Below, piece by piece: positions 1 through 12,690 of a stretch of 64,000 nucleotides of DNA; the first letter of the stretch is position 1; each line of letters begins with the position of its first letter. The notes under the pieces are model-generated. The model was not told the DNA's origin. It did no database searches and worked only from the letters and a program-made list of their open reading frames with translations. The stretch is from Balaenoptera acutorostrata (lineage: Eukaryota; Chordata; Mammalia; Artiodactyla; Balaenopteridae), in NCBI RefSeq assembly GCF_949987535.1, contig NC_080067.1, positions 9,799,654-9,863,653 on the forward strand, read 5' to 3'. The translations under genes were made by a program, and so were the position numbers.

Positions 1-855
1 TGGTTGCAAATATGTAACAGGATACTTAAGACTCTTTTAATAACAAACTAAATTTTAAATTAATGGATCTAAATTAAATTAATTGAATTTTATTAGTTAA
101 TAAGCATTGTTTAAGATATTTCATTATTGCCATCTTAAATATTAAAATTTTGTTTTTAGAATGATAAATGCATTGTTAAAAATATGTTTTAAAATGATTT
201 ATTTTTATGTTATACTTTTATGTTGTACTGCTGTTACTCTGGTACCATCTCCAATAAGCAATCTATTATACAAATTCTCTGTAACTTCTTAAATTTCTTT
301 ACCCACTCCACTGGCAATATTTTGGGGGATATAGTCTTTATTGTAGTATTTTAAACTACTAGAGACTTAATTCCTTGACAGTGTGGTAGGTTTTCTGGGA
401 TAGGTTGTAACCTCAGTGTAACAACCTAAGTATAGGTAATTATTTTGACACTACACTTAGAAATAAAACCCAGGTCAGTTGTACTAATAACCACATTTCA
501 TAATTTTCTCTATTTCAACAGTATGTAATTTGTCTTGACATTTTAATCTTTATTTCATTTAAGCTTATTTCTATCTTTCTCTTTCATATTCAATTTAATT
601 TTTGTCTAATCACTTATCTCCATACTAATTTTTATTCTAGAGTTCTCTTATACCTCTCCTGTTTCATTTTTTTGGTACTTATAGAGAATGACTTGTGATC
701 TTTTTCCTCTTAGATCCAAACTTATTTATTATATATAGATGCAAATATGTGACTATTTTATTTGCTCTTCTTAAGTAGTTATCTAAGCGTTTACGTAATG
801 AAATAAATATTTCATTATAAATTACTTTTTAATTAATAACATGGTTTAGAATTAA
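1..855. other. AT-rich unique sequence, nothing recognised
   Basis: The stretch is very AT-rich, with no open frame of note and no repeat I can name. Confidence 0.5.
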
Positions 856-985
856 TTTTTGTTTTGTTTTGTTTTGGCTTCACCACACTGCATGTGGGAT
901 CTTAGTTCTCCAACCAGAGATTGAACCCGTGCACCCTGCAGTGGAAGTGCGGAGTCTTAACCACTTGACCACCAGGGAAGTCCCT
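856..985 (-). mobile_element. Short tRNA-derived SINE (CHR/Bov-tA-like)
   Basis: On the minus strand it begins GGGACTTCCCTGGTGGTCAAGTGG and carries the B-box-like GGTTCAATCTC, then an interrupted A tail (plus-strand ttttgttttgttttg). It is the short form of about 120 bases lacking the long body of the other copies, and it is more diverged. Confidence 0.85.
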
Positions 986-1440
986 GATTTTTTTTTTTTT
1001 TAAAGAGACATTCTATGTGTAGATTTTATTAACTCTGAATTTCATTTCAGAATAGTACAGGGAATGAAAGGGGCATTGGATCTGGTGGGATTGAGAACCA
1101 CTGTTTTCAAAATGTGCACTTATTCCTTATAGCTCTTCTAACTCTTATGCTTAAAAGATGCTTCCAGATTAGACTGGAGCTTCTTACATGGATGAAAAAA
1201 ATGTCAAAGCCAACAATTCACATAGGATTAAATATTTTAGCATAAATACTCTTCTAGTTAGGAATATATGGGCTTACTCTGATTTCTTTGATTTTTTTTT
1301 GACTTCTTTGATATTTTATAAGTGAAAATTTGAAAAATAACTAATGCTAACCAACCACATACACACTCATTTTGTTGTTGGCTTTTTAAGTGAAACCTAA
1401 TTATAAAGTAATACAGTTAAACCCTATCTTGGATGAAAAT
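986..1440. other. Unique sequence, nothing recognised
   Basis: AT-rich sequence with short homopolymer runs. No gene or named repeat is visible. Confidence 0.45.
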
Positions 1441-1460
1441 GTGTGTGTGTGTGTGTGTGT
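1441..1460. repeat. (GT)10 microsatellite
   Basis: Ten uninterrupted GT units. Confidence 0.95.
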
Positions 1461-1668
1461 ACATGCATTTTTGTATGATATGGTTTTGCTTATCTTCAAA
1501 GTGACACTGTTTATAGTGCATGTGAGCATAACTTGAGAGATGAATGTGCAACAGTTCGGCAGTCATTTGACCCTGGTGTAATGTAGAGACTGTCATCTGA
1601 AGACTAAGAGCCATTGTCATGGGGCTTCCCTCTAATCTCAGTGGCATCTTTGCTCAAGGAATACTTGC

Positions 1669-1712
1669 TCCTTTTTTTTTTTTTAATTGAAGTGTAGTAG
1701 GTGTATAATATA
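1669..1712 (-). mobile_element. L1 3'-end fragment with poly(A)
   Basis: A T run followed by 'aattgaagtgtagtaggtgt' matches the terminal bases of the cetartiodactyl L1 3' end seen in reverse. It is a very short relic. Confidence 0.45.
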
Positions 1713-1924
1713 AGAATACTTGCTTCTAATTGCTTCCTCTGATATTATTTCCTATTTGTTTAACTGCTACTGCCTTTTCATTCAGAGTTATGCTGTGGTG
1801 TTCTCATGTGTTCTAGAAGAACGTCAAAGATTTGGAGATCCTTGGAGGTTGGATAGCTTTTCTCTTTTCCTTATATGTGAATCCCAACTCATCGTCTTTT
1901 TTTCTGGTTTAACTTCCTCATTAT

Positions 1925-2480
1925 ATGAAAAAGATCTTAGGGAGGGTTGAAGTGTCTTTATTTTACTGTCAGACATGATTAGTAGTTTGGTTGGGTATAG
2001 AATTTTACGTTGCAGCATAATTTTCTTTTAGAATTTTGAAGACTTTGTTTCACAGCATTCAGTTTTGCTACTGAGAGGTTCCTTGCCTTTTTTCCCCCTT
2101 CTACATTGCTTTCTGCTGTGCATGACTTGCTTTTATAATTATGGAAACTTTTAGAATCTTTGTCTCTGAATTTTTATGATGATGTGCTTTGGAGTGGATT
2201 TTGTTCATTGTTGATACTGGATTTTCTGGGGACTCCTTCATTCTGGAAGCAAGTCCTTCAGTTTGGGGAAGTTATTTTCTTCCCCCTGTTTGTTTGTTAG
2301 CTAAGTCTGTTTTTCCATTTCTTGTAGTTTCCATTTTTCTACACCAGGGTAGTAGAGGTGGGATGTGTGAGGTTGAATGTTCCTGGACTGTGGGCAAAAT
2401 GGTTCGCCTTTTCCTCAGTGTCTTTTATAAGTTCTTTTATGAGTTACTTCCTTTGATAAGTTATTTATTTTCCAAAAATC
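1925..2480 (-). mobile_element. Ancient interspersed repeat, probably LINE-derived
   Basis: The run from 'ttggttgggtatagaatttt' through 'gaattttgaagactttg' to 'atgatgtgctttggagtgga' follows the order of a common old mammalian repeat that I associate with L1-like relics. The family is uncertain and the copy is strongly diverged. The 141-codon open frame across it (2189-2614) has no recognisable protein features. Confidence 0.4.
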
Positions 2481-2669
2481 TGAGATCTCTTTGGGGTTTG
2501 GGGAAGGAGAAAATAAGCCCATGTGGCATGTGGTTAATCTTTGTTCAGTCGATCTTTTTATGTGCTGTTCACTCTGTACCTCTTTTCCTGGCTTACTCAA
2601 CTTGCAGGATGTAGCTCTTGAGAGCTTTCCCTGATTCCTCAGTGATATCTCCTCACCTTCCACAAACCT

Positions 2670-5415
2670 TTGTAGAACACATATTATACCATGTTGTAAT
2701 AATTAGTTCATTGCTTATCTTTGTAATAAAAACAGGAATTGTCTTATTTTTCCCAGTGCCTATGTGCAAAGCATAATGTTTCTTGAATGAAAACATAAAA
2801 TACAGAAATGAGGTTGATAATAGGTAGCAACAGTACAGTTTTATCAGAAGAATTGTAATTATTTCTTATTTTAATCCTATTCAGTGAATGTTTGATAGAT
2901 TAAAAAATAAAACTTAATGGAGATTTACTTTTTTTAAATAAAATATTAGTATTGTTAGTATCCTGCGGTAATCAAAAAATGTCTTTACATTGAAGCTAAA
3001 TTACAGAGTAGTCATGAGAGCTTCAATTTCTTTATACATTTAATTAGAAATTAATCTACAGGATATGAAAAAATAGATGACTAGTGTATAGTTTTATATA
3101 TTAAGGAGAGTACAACAAAATCATAGAAAAGAAGCAAGAATGGAGAAAAAAGTTTTGTCATCTTTGGTTAGCAAAGCATTCCAGTAATTCCAAATTGAAA
3201 AATTCTAAGAAAATAAGATATACTTGTTTTGTGAAAGCCTGCCATATCCACAGACAAAAGGAAAACATCTGAATTAGCACAAGATTTCTTTAAAAGACCT
3301 CTGTCACTGTCTTGAGTTCACTTTCCACCATCAGAATTACCTATTGTCTCTTTCTGGGAAGTTTTCCTTTGATCGTAATATTGTTTTGTTTTATTAATTT
3401 CAACTTTAATGGTAGGGAATAAAATTGTTTTAATCTAAACTGTTTGACTCATGAGTCATGTTTTCATGTAAGTTAAAATAAATCAATCAGCAAATATGTA
3501 CTGAGTACATACAAGGCCCTGGTTGGTATGAAGGGAAGTCGAAGAGGTATCACTTTGGAGTGAAGATGTATGCATGTAAGGAGTGGCAAGTACAAAGTTC
3601 AATAGGATGAGAAATGTCTCAACATTGTATATGATTAACTGTCAATGAATGGCCCAGATGGGATTTATAATAATAATTTAGCTATTATTAGCTAACATTT
3701 AGTAGAATGTTCACATCCTCTTAAGTCATATCTTAGTCATGATGATAATAAAGCAGTAGGATCAGTAACTTGATGAAGTTACTTAACAGTGTCCTAAATT
3801 TTATTTTTAATATTTCTCTGTCATTTTAGCCCGTACACCCCATATATCTTTAGGGCCTAATCATTTTCATCCTTGAGTTCACTTGCTAATTTGAAATGTC
3901 TTTAAAATTACATAGAACTACTTTTGGAATATTGTGTTTTTCACCTATTAACTTATATACATACTATTATAATGTTTTCATAACAATCATTTAAGTTTCA
4001 AAAATTAGGAATTTTGCACCAAAAAAGGTAGGTGGTAAATTTTGCTCTACAATAGTGTTTTGTTCCATAAAGCATGGTTTGAATTCTTTGTTTTATGCCC
4101 ATGTATTTTCATTTAAATTCAACATTCATATTTTTATGGAGTAGTTTCAGGATAAAGTTAGATATACTACATGTTTTTTATTCAAATGAACTTATTTTCC
4201 CCTATCTTGACACCTTGTAATTCATTTGGAGTTTTGTTAAAATATTTTTCCGAGTGTTTGAAGTTCATACTTTAACCATCTCTGTCAATCCATCTCCCAC
4301 ACTTCTTCCATCTCCTTTTCTTATCTTTTGTTCTGTATCCCACTGAACCCAGTACACATACAAAACTTTATGAAAAAGCTGAAATCAGCTACAGGAAGGT
4401 CTTATGGAGAAAAAATATAATTATGTTATTGTATAAACTTTTAAAATGTTTTCTAGCAAGCTAGAACTGCTTAACAGATGTGATTGCTTCATTGTTTCAA
4501 ATTTATGCCAATCAGAGTTGATAGAATTTGATCACACTCTAGTAGATTTATGAGATAAATTACAATATTGCATGACACACTTCAGATAGAAAACATCAAT
4601 ATAAGTTGAATATAATTTCTTGTTTAAGATAACAAGCCAGTAATTCTTTAAATCAGGTGGTTGCTACTTTGAGAGAATATTGATCAGTTTTGGTGAAGAT
4701 TAACAGTATCTTTGATATTTCCTTCATGGTGACAAAAAGTGTATTAAACTTTTGTTTTCGTGTACAAATATGATTGTAAATGGGAGGCATCTTGTTTCTA
4801 TTTAGCTGTAGATGACCTGTCAAATTTCCAAAGGCCTATAAAGAAATGAGGCTGAACTTAAATTTGACTACAGATAATTTTAATACAAGAGAGAAAGCTT
4901 GTCACTGTGGTCCTGATTTCTTTAAAGTTTCGTTACATACATCTAAAGACTTACTAGGAATTTTTTTTTTTTTAAACATAAGTTTAATACCTCACATAAA
5001 CAGAGAAAATGAGAAGGAACATATTCACTAATGAAGTGATAGGTTCCCACTGGGAAGTTAGAGCCCAGGAGTAGAGTCAGGTCCTTCAGCCTGTTTGCTC
5101 TACAACAAATGATGAAACTAGTTATTCAAAGGCCCAGGAAGAATGTTTTAAACTTCATTTAGGAGGTCTATGTGGTGGAATCCCTCAGTTCAAGTCTGAA
5201 ATAAACTGTGGAGTCTCCTGAGAACTAATGATTTGAAATTGTTACTAAGCCAAATCATTTGTGAAAAGAGGGTAGAATTTTTAGTTTCTTTAGATTGGAA
5301 TATAAAAATTTTTGAATATGGAGACCAACCAAAGCAATGATTTTTAAAAAGGTAGACCCTCATGTTTCAGGTAAAAATATTGTAAAATTGCTTTAATTTT
5401 TAGGAAGAAAATTAT
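2670..5415. other. Unique AT-rich intronic or intergenic sequence
   Basis: No gene is visible. 3480-3535 resembles a small reversed L2/MIR 3' fragment ('caaatatgtactgagtacat'). Nothing else in these 2.7 kb is recognised. Confidence 0.45.
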
Positions 5416-5417
5416 GT

Positions 5418-5790
5418 ACAACATGGCTTAGATTTAAAATATTTAAGAAATCGTTCAAGTATTCACAAAAGTACAGAGGATAAATAGAACAGGCAACCTT
5501 GTATTTACCATGCAGAATTCGTATATTGACATTTGCTGTATATATTTTCAAAAAACATTTTAAAGTCCTTCCTTTCCCAGAGATAACCATCACCCTGGAA
5601 TTGGTTTATATCCTTTCTGTCCGGGTTTTTAGACTATACCTACATTCATGTGTTCATTGAGTGTTCTTACTAAACTGAAATATTCTGTTAGTCTTTATGC
5701 AGTTTGCCTTTTTATCTTTTTTACCCAACATTGTTTCTGAGCTATTCCTTGCTTTTGATTTTACATCTGGTTTATTAATTTTAATTGTTC
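5418..5790 (-). mobile_element. Ancient L1 3'-region fragment
   Basis: The text 'attcacaaaagtacagagga...ataaccatcaccctggaat...' and the flanking order resemble reversed L1M 3' UTR. It is diverged and the boundaries are approximate. Confidence 0.4.
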
Positions 5791-6180
5791 TTTAATAGGA
5801 CAACACCAGTACCGCAGTTTGGGTCTGTCCTTGTCTTTGGATGGGCATTTAAGGGTCAGGATACTTTGCCCAGACTTTTTCCACAGATATCCCTGTGGCT
5901 CTGCCAGGCTCACGGTTTGCAGCACGTGGCACAAGCTGCCATCAACTTTTAGGCCACTGTGTCCAGGTGCTGGCATTAGGCGGCATCCTCAGGCCATTTG
6001 GTGCCACTAGAGTGTGCATTGCTTTATCTTTTCTTGCTGAGGTTCCTCGGACATTTAAAACCAATTGCAAAGAAGCCTGCAGACAGCCTTGTCCTGCTGC
6101 TTTTTTTAAAAAACGTCCTCCTATTCTCTCCGACCCATATGAAAAAAATAACATCTCTATCTTTTTTTTGATATTTGCTT
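5791..6180. other. Higher-GC unique block of unknown nature
   Basis: The block is clearly richer in GC than its flanks, with overlapping open frames on both strands (for example 5895-6182 plus, 5942-6154 minus). None has recognisable motifs, and I see no clean splice-site pair. It could be an old diverged repeat or a regulatory element. Confidence 0.35.
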
Positions 6181-8700
6181 GAAAAAGATGCCTTTTGTTA
6201 CATTTTCCAGGTTTACCATTTTTGTTTTTATTTTCACTTGTGGGAGGCTAGGACCTATGCTATCTGGGGGTTTATTTTGCCATAGCAACAAGTGCACTGG
6301 GTCTGTGCGTAAGTACGACGTGGTTTGGCTTGATGTAAACAATATGCTTTTGTGCCCATGTCGTTATGTAATTGTTTCAGTTAATGACAGTGAAGTATTG
6401 AGTCTTGAAAATGGTACTCTCTTATTTGTGAACATTTTGGAATTTTTAAGAGATTATTCGAACCTTTTATCATCTAAATTACATTCTTTGGATTCACATT
6501 TATATTATAATTTTCATTAGCCGGACTTAGTTTAGTGCATTTCATATTTTGGTGGAAGTCATATACTTAGAAGTATACTTGGCCCTATATTACACACTTA
6601 AGATTTGAATTGTGATGTACTCTCAAACCATTGAAGAGAAAGCTGTCACTCTATGAAATTCTTCGACTGTGTGCCCAGCAGCTTGATATGCCTCATAGAA
6701 TGCCAGATATTAGAATATTAATGTTATTAACCCTTTCACTGAAAGTACTTCTTCTTGGAATAAAACAAGATTAAATAAATTGCTAGGTCCGCATCACTTC
6801 TTGTGTATCAGTAGTTTCACAAAGCTGAAAAATGTTTATGCGGTGCAATAAACAGATGCTGCACTAACAGTGCAATACATTATGTACCAAAAATGATCTC
6901 TCTTTTAATCATAGATGCTGATTTAATGAGACAGAGACTAGCTTACATCAGAAATGGATTTAAGATGTAATTTTTTTGGCTTTCTGTGTGGTTTTTCTAC
7001 ATAATTAATGGACATACCTTTTAAAGTCACTCTCATAATTTTTTGGAGTATTTATTTCTTTGATAAAATTGCCTGTATTTCCTTTTTTGAATTTCAGGGT
7101 GTATGTAATTGTCTCCTGAACTCATTCAAAATAGTTACGAAAATGTTTTAAAGAAGCTGCCTCATCTTGCCCTGTATTATAAAGTCTGTTTTGCATGAAA
7201 AAAATTCCTATGTGTTCACGTTTTAAAGTTTCGACCTTTTTCTTGAGGGAGGACTGCATATTTTCTGTAACTTAGGGGAGTTTTAGGGGAGACGGTAAGC
7301 AGTCAATGAATTGACTCTCATCGTGGTTGAAAGTCTCTGGTGTCAGCCTGCTAGGTGGCTGCTTAGGTTTGCTGTCTGCAGAGTCACTGAAACCTTTCCT
7401 CATCTGTGTGAGAGCTCTTCCCTAGGCTCTGCTTTCGTTTCCTCTTCACTTGATTTTATTCCCATCAACTCATCTGCAGTTGCTGACTTTGAGCCCTGAA
7501 ATTCTTCTACATCTGGATTGTACATCTTGATTGACAAATTTGCCTTTTCATATGGTCAGATAATTCTGTATCTGGAAAAATATTCCTATTGTGTGTTTTA
7601 TTCCACCGAACCCAGCAGAGTTAAATGTAGTTTTGGATGCATAGGGAAGAATTAATGATTGGAAGATGCAGAGTTGGTAAATTATTTATTCTGGCCCCAA
7701 GGAAGCTGAAAAGCTGAGTGAAAGACTAATAAATCATCTGTGGTAGTGCTGGTTGTCACTTCCAATTATTTTAGACGGTTTTGTGATAAACTGCAGCACC
7801 TGCTCGATCTCCGCACACCCTCCCCTGATGCTGGCAGCGCAGCTTGTTCAATCCGCGATCACAGGCAAGTTTGCGTAAAGTTTATTTAGGTTGGAAAGGA
7901 AATTACTCTTTTTAAAGTCAATTTTGTTGCTTTTTCTCACTGTTTTGAGTGCTGTGAAAGGATTTCTATGATGTGGCAGGGAACCTGGAACTTACATACC
8001 ACTTTAGCCAGGGGACACTGTCTTTATCTTTTGTTAAATTAAATATTTGAAGAATTGAGCTTCTTTATTATTCCCAGACTAATTAAAAACTACTTCTACT
8101 GAGATGATTAGTATGCTAAAGATCAAATCATCGTTTTGATATGATACCATTTAACAGAGAACCACTGCTGCCGTTTGACCAGCCCCTTTTTCATCATTCT
8201 TTGTTTTTAATGGCTGAGGCTTTGAAACTAGTAGGCCTAAAAAATAGTCAGGTTCTTCTTGGTACTGGTCCTGCACTCAGCTGCTGAGATCCTTGGAAGC
8301 ATAAAAGAACTAGCAAGGAAGCTTAGCCTAGATTGGTCTGATTCTAGCATTCATCAAATAGGGCTACTCTAATAAAACTCCTTCAGAAATAAATTATGAA
8401 CATCATATAATGTACATGCTTCACGCTTGGAATTATGGTCAATTCTTTTGTTCCCATCAGAGTTTAATAATTATTTATGTTCAAGCCCAGAACATGAAGT
8501 TTGTTTATACATCAGAGTAACTTCGTTTTCACTGAGATTTTCAGCTTTAACATAAAAATACGGGATTTTTGAGGGGACTCTTAAGACTGTGTACAAAGAA
8601 AGAATCTTGATAACTGTCTTGTATTCATTCCGTCACATTTTTCCTCACTGAATTCTCCTCACAGTTAATAAGCTCACGTGCGCCTGCTCTCTGAGAACGG
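6181..8700. other. Unique sequence, no gene recognised
   Basis: A 113-codon frame at 6179-6520 has no recognisable domain. At 7790-7860 there is a short GC-richer patch ('ctgcagcacctgctcgatct'). Nothing else stands out. Confidence 0.4.
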
Positions 8701-8711
8701 CGACTACTCCT

Positions 8712-8870
8712 GTTAGTTATGACTCATTCTTTTCTAGAGCTTAGGATGTGCCGTATACCATTCTAAGCGTTTTACGTGCGCTTTAGTACAACAGCCCTAT
8801 GAGGTACTTACTGTTCTTATCTTTGTTTTACAACGGATCTTACAGAATGCTAAGGCAAGAGTGATTTCAC
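8712..8870 (-). mobile_element. MIR SINE fragment
   Basis: In plus-strand text the order 'taggatgtgccgtataccat', 'taagcgttttacgtgc', 'cagccctatgaggta' is a reversed MIR 3' half. Confidence 0.75.
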
Positions 8871-8954
8871 TTTTCCTTTAGTGTCTATAGACTCTAGGAA
8901 GGTAGTGTTGATGATAAATCTTAATTAGGTTTAGAATTTCAGTCCAAATAGTGC

Positions 8955-9175
8955 AATACTAGCTATCATTTATTGAACATTTAGTTTTGTGTTTGGTATC
9001 GTATACATTATTTCACTTTTAACCCCTGATAGTTAAACATTATTATGTGCTTCGTTGTGATGGAGAAATTGAACCTTAAAGAGGTTAAACCACTTGTCCT
9101 GAGTTAAGCAGCTTGGAGGTGGAGGAGCTGGGATTTGAATCAAGATCCGACTGCCTCTGCACTCTATTTATGGGT
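8955..9175 (-). mobile_element. MIR SINE
   Basis: 'catttattgaacatttag', 'gagaaattgaaccttaaaga', 'gggatttgaatcaagatc' and 'actgcctctgcactc' follow the complete reversed MIR order. It is a near-full-length ancient copy lying just beyond another MIR fragment. Confidence 0.8.
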
Positions 9176-9523
9176 TACAGACGCTAGTTCGTATAGTCTG
9201 TTGTTTAGTGAGCAATAGAAAGTGAGGAAGAAAGTAGGTTGGTGGGAACCCACACAGCTGGTGAGCTTTTCCAGAAGAGGGCCAAGAGTCGCTAGATCTA
9301 GTGATTCTTTTTTTTTTGGTTTGAGAGAAAATCTAGACTTTTATGTGAAAAGTCCAGATTTTTAAATCTTCACAATTTATTCAGGATAAATTGTTTGCCC
9401 ACTGGATGTGGCATGTGAAAGGCAGTTTGTACCTTTTCTTATTGCCTTTGGTTGAATTTGTTTTGACCAGGAGGTTTGCTTTCTAACTTCATTCAGTTTA
9501 AAACTATTAACAGTCTACGAAAG

Positions 9524-9825
9524 GGACACTTCCCTGGTGGCGCAGTTGTTAAGAATCCGCCTGCCAATGCAGGGACACGGGTTCGAGCCCTGGCCCGGGA
9601 AGATCCTACATGCCGTGGAGCAACTAAGCCCATGCACCACAACTACTGAGCCTGCGCTCTAGAGCCCGTGAGCCACAACTACTGAGCCTGTGCGCCTAGA
9701 GCCCATGCTCCGCAACAAGAGAAGCCACTGCAATGAGAAGCCCGCACACCGCAACGAAGAGTAGCCCCAGCTCACCGCAACTAAGCCCGAGGGCAGCAAC
9801 GAAGATCCAAGGCAGCCAAAAAAAA
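9524..9825 (+). mobile_element. Long CHR-type SINE (ggttaagaatccgcc subtype)
   Basis: The tRNA-like head has a B box 'gggttcgagccc', and the long body repeats 'ccacaactactgagcctg'. The tail is short. It is flanked by an 11-base target-site duplication with one mismatch (GTCTACGAAAG at 9513-9523, GTCTATGAAAG at 9826-9836). The body has point changes such as 'gcccgagggcagcaac'. Confidence 0.93.
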
Positions 9826-9839
9826 GTCTATGAAAGAGT

Positions 9840-10830
9840 ATTAACAGGATAGTATCAGTCAATTTCATCCTTTAGGGAGATTAACAGCCTAGATGAAACA
9901 TAATTACTCATTATTTCAGTAATCCTATATAGTTCGATACAACTCAAATGAGTTTTAGTTGGGCTTGGATTTCAAGTTATCATGGGATGCTACTAATTTA
10001 AATACAGTCTATAGCATAGGGCATAAAATCAAAGAATAAAAAAGTCAAACTAGAATCTTGGAAAGCTAAGCCGGTATTAAAATATGTAAATGTTTATTGA
10101 AACTCTCTTAGTGTCGTGCCTCTGGTAACAAATCCTTTTACTCTCTCCTTTCCCTATTCACACTCGTTTCTTTTCCTGTGCTATGAATCATGTGGAGATT
10201 TAAGAACATGTTGGTTTTCAGTGGAATGCCTTTACTGGATTATACGTAGATTTAAATAATATGTGGAATGTTGTGACTTTTAATGCAACTCAATGCAGTT
10301 AGTCAAAGGCCTTTATTTATATGGGGTATTACTCCAATGGCAAAGTTTTAGTGAATGGGAGACTGAAATAAAAGTCAGTTGTTTGTTATAGTTTTATTAA
10401 ATGCTTTTATGTTACTTAAAATATAAATAAAATATCCCTGGAGGCAACTTATTGTCACTTCATAAGCGTTTAAAAAAAATTCAGGCTAATCAGTTATTAG
10501 AGTGTTCTTCCACAAACCTAGACTAAAGTCATCACCTAATAATTGTTAGCTGCAAATTCACCATTTCAAAATAATTTTTCTTAATGGATTTTCAGGCTGC
10601 CTTATAAGGAAAGACATTCCATCCAAAATCAATAGTTCTTTCAAAAAGAAGGGCTTAATAAATTGTGAATTCTTTAATGTGTCCTTTAGATCCTTTATAA
10701 ATTATTTTATATATTAAAAAATACTTGTTACTTAATGTTTCTCTTATAAGTTCAAGTGTTTTGACTTACACAGCATTTCATTTAATAGTGTTCAGTTATT
10801 GTTCAAAGTATGGCTTTAAAAATTTAATAT
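9840..10830. other. AT-rich unique sequence
   Basis: No gene or named repeat recognised. Confidence 0.4.
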
Positions 10831-10844
10831 AAGAACAATGTTAC

Positions 10845-10905
10845 AGAAGAATCGCAGAAAATTTGCAGAAAATTGCAGAGAATTACAGAAAAATTGAAAA
10901 ATAAA
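10845..10905. repeat. Degenerate short tandem repeat
   Basis: Four to five units of 10-13 bases of the form 'cagaaaattg' (cagaaaatttg, cagaaaattg, cagagaatta, cagaaaaattg), probably replication slippage. Confidence 0.6.
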
Positions 10906-10909
10906 AAAC

Positions 10910-11085
10910 ACACACGATCCCACCCCATACAAATAACTAGCAAACCCTTTCCTTTTTTGAGGTCTTTTTTTTTTTTTCTATTTCACTTTGCTTAGCATTT
11001 TATATTCATCTTTTCTATTATTCATAGTTTAGTATATTTATTTTTAAAAGCCATCATAATATTTGACAGAGTTCAAGTGTATCCC
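10910..11085 (-). mobile_element. Possible L1 3' UTR fragment
   Basis: 'ccccatacaaataactagca' and the following T-rich text resemble reversed L1M 3' UTR. The match is weak. Confidence 0.3.
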
Positions 11086-11164
11086 CTTCACAAAGGTTCT
11101 CATCCAGTAGCTGGAAGTAAATTCTCCTTCCAAACTTCATGTGGCTCCACCTATATTGTGATAC

Positions 11165-11285
11165 TTTGTAGCTACTTATATATCTTACCCAGACTTCTGG
11201 AGGGCAAGCGCTATCTTACATTTATCTTTATATTCTTATAACAGTCACTGACTGTTGAATGAATAAATGACAATAAATCTTAAAT
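11165..11285 (+). mobile_element. L2 3'-end fragment
   Basis: 'cttctggagggcaagcgcta' through 'gactgttgaatgaataaatg' follows the L2 3' terminus. Confidence 0.6.
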
Positions 11286-12190
11286 TCAGTTTGTCTCCTG
11301 CATCTACCACTTGAAATAGCAGAACGGCAGCAAATATATCATGCAATTTTATAAGTTTTTTTATAAGTTTAATGGGCTATACAGGTAAGGCTTTCGTGGA
11401 AAGTCACTAAGAAGTCACTCAAGATTATGGAGCTAGTAATTCTTCCTAGATCTAAAGATGTACCTGATCCCCTACGTCATAATTAATTAACGAAGATATA
11501 CTATGTTCAGATTTGTCAAGTAGATTTAATTTGAAGGGTAAATTGTGCTAAATTGGTTTCTATACACAATATTAAAGTATTAAAAACTGCAAAAGAAATA
11601 CTAACTTATTGGAAGGTTTATAATTAAGAGGAGCATGGGAAGTTTGAAGTAGAAAAATTTTAGATATGGTAGTCTTTAGATAAAAGGTAATTCATACTGC
11701 TAGAGGTGATTAGGTCTTTAGAAGTTATCTTCTTGTCAGTAGGAAACTGAAGTTTTAGGACATAAATAATTGAACCAAGGTTTTGAGACTGCAGTGTACC
11801 TAATGCTCATAAGTAATGTGTGTGCAAATATTTTTTGAATGAATAAATTAAATGTCTTAAGGTGCAGGAAGTTGTTGAAAACTTTGCCATGTGTACTTTA
11901 GGAAAGTTATTACAGAAAAATTACCGTGAATTTACATATTAAAAAACAATGTTTGCATTTCTTCAAAATATTTATACTTGGAAGTGAAGAACTTAGAAGA
12001 CATACACTTTTTAAAGCATGGCGCTATAAGGAAAGATGAAATAGAATGGGTTCTAGTTAGCTTTGTTTCTAGCAGCGCTTTGACTGTATAAGTGGAAGGT
12101 ATACTTGGGTAAGCTTTATGGAAACTTTTCAAGTTGGAAGAAGATTTCAGCTGGAGTGTCTAAAGGGTCACTTGAAAAAAAAAAAAAACC
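11286..12190. other. Unique AT-rich sequence
   Basis: Nothing recognised beyond a short A run at 12176-12188. Confidence 0.4.
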
Positions 12191-12207
12191 CTCTGTATTA
12201 AAATAAA

Positions 12208-12690
12208 ATGTGTCCAGGCTTTAAAGAAAAGATCTCAGAGTTTGCAGATGATCCTAAAATTGGAGCTAGAGGAAATAATGAGGAACAATGCAATCAGATT
12301 CAAAAAGATTTGGATTGTTTAGGTGATTGGGCCAGCAGATGGCAAATGCAGTTCAGTGTAGACAAATGTAAAATAATTATCTTAGGAACAAAGAACCAAT
12401 CATACAGCACACTGATCAGGAAAAAATTTGTGGGTTATTGTAGGAAAACCATTGAAACAGTTAACCCGGTGCACAGCTGCAGCAAAAAAGGCAAGCAAGA
12501 AACCAGATTAGCAGACGGATAGAATATAAAGCAAGAGGCAATACTTATAGTGCATTAAGAAACTTGCTAGACCCCATCTAAATTACTCAGTCTTGTATTG
12601 GTTGATGGAACCACTTTAGAAAGAGTAAATTTTTGCCTTTGCCTTGAAAATAGACTGGAAATTGTAACAAGCAAATCTAATAAAAAGATT
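12208..12690 (+). pseudogene. CR1/L3-like LINE reverse-transcriptase relic
   Basis: An open frame of 104 codons (12208-12522) carries the polymerase motif FADD (the Y/FxDD box) at residues 12-15, then IQKDLDCLGDW, WQMQFSVDKCK and ILGTKN. This is the palm-to-thumb order of CR1-clade LINE reverse transcriptases. After stops and frameshifts another frame gives ARPHLNYSVLYW (about 12563-12601), matching the conserved LVRPHLEYCVQFW-like block that follows in the same clade. The element is therefore a dead, diverged ORF2 fragment of CR1/L3 type, a group long inactive in placental mammals. The 5' side of ORF2 and the 3' UTR are not recognisable. The remaining open frame is probably chance survival rather than a gene. 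Confidence 0.8.

Noticed and set aside
2189..2614. 141-codon plus-strand open frame
   Set aside because: Hydrophobic, low-information peptide lying across an old repeat in reverse. No motif or splice context.
6179..6520. 113-codon plus-strand open frame
   Set aside because: No recognisable motif. Its AT-rich codon content matches background and there is no upstream splice or promoter evidence.
9524..9600. tRNA gene suggested by A-box and B-box-like sequence in SINE heads
   Set aside because: The promoter boxes belong to the tRNA-derived SINE head. No copy folds into a complete functional tRNA and all continue into the SINE body.
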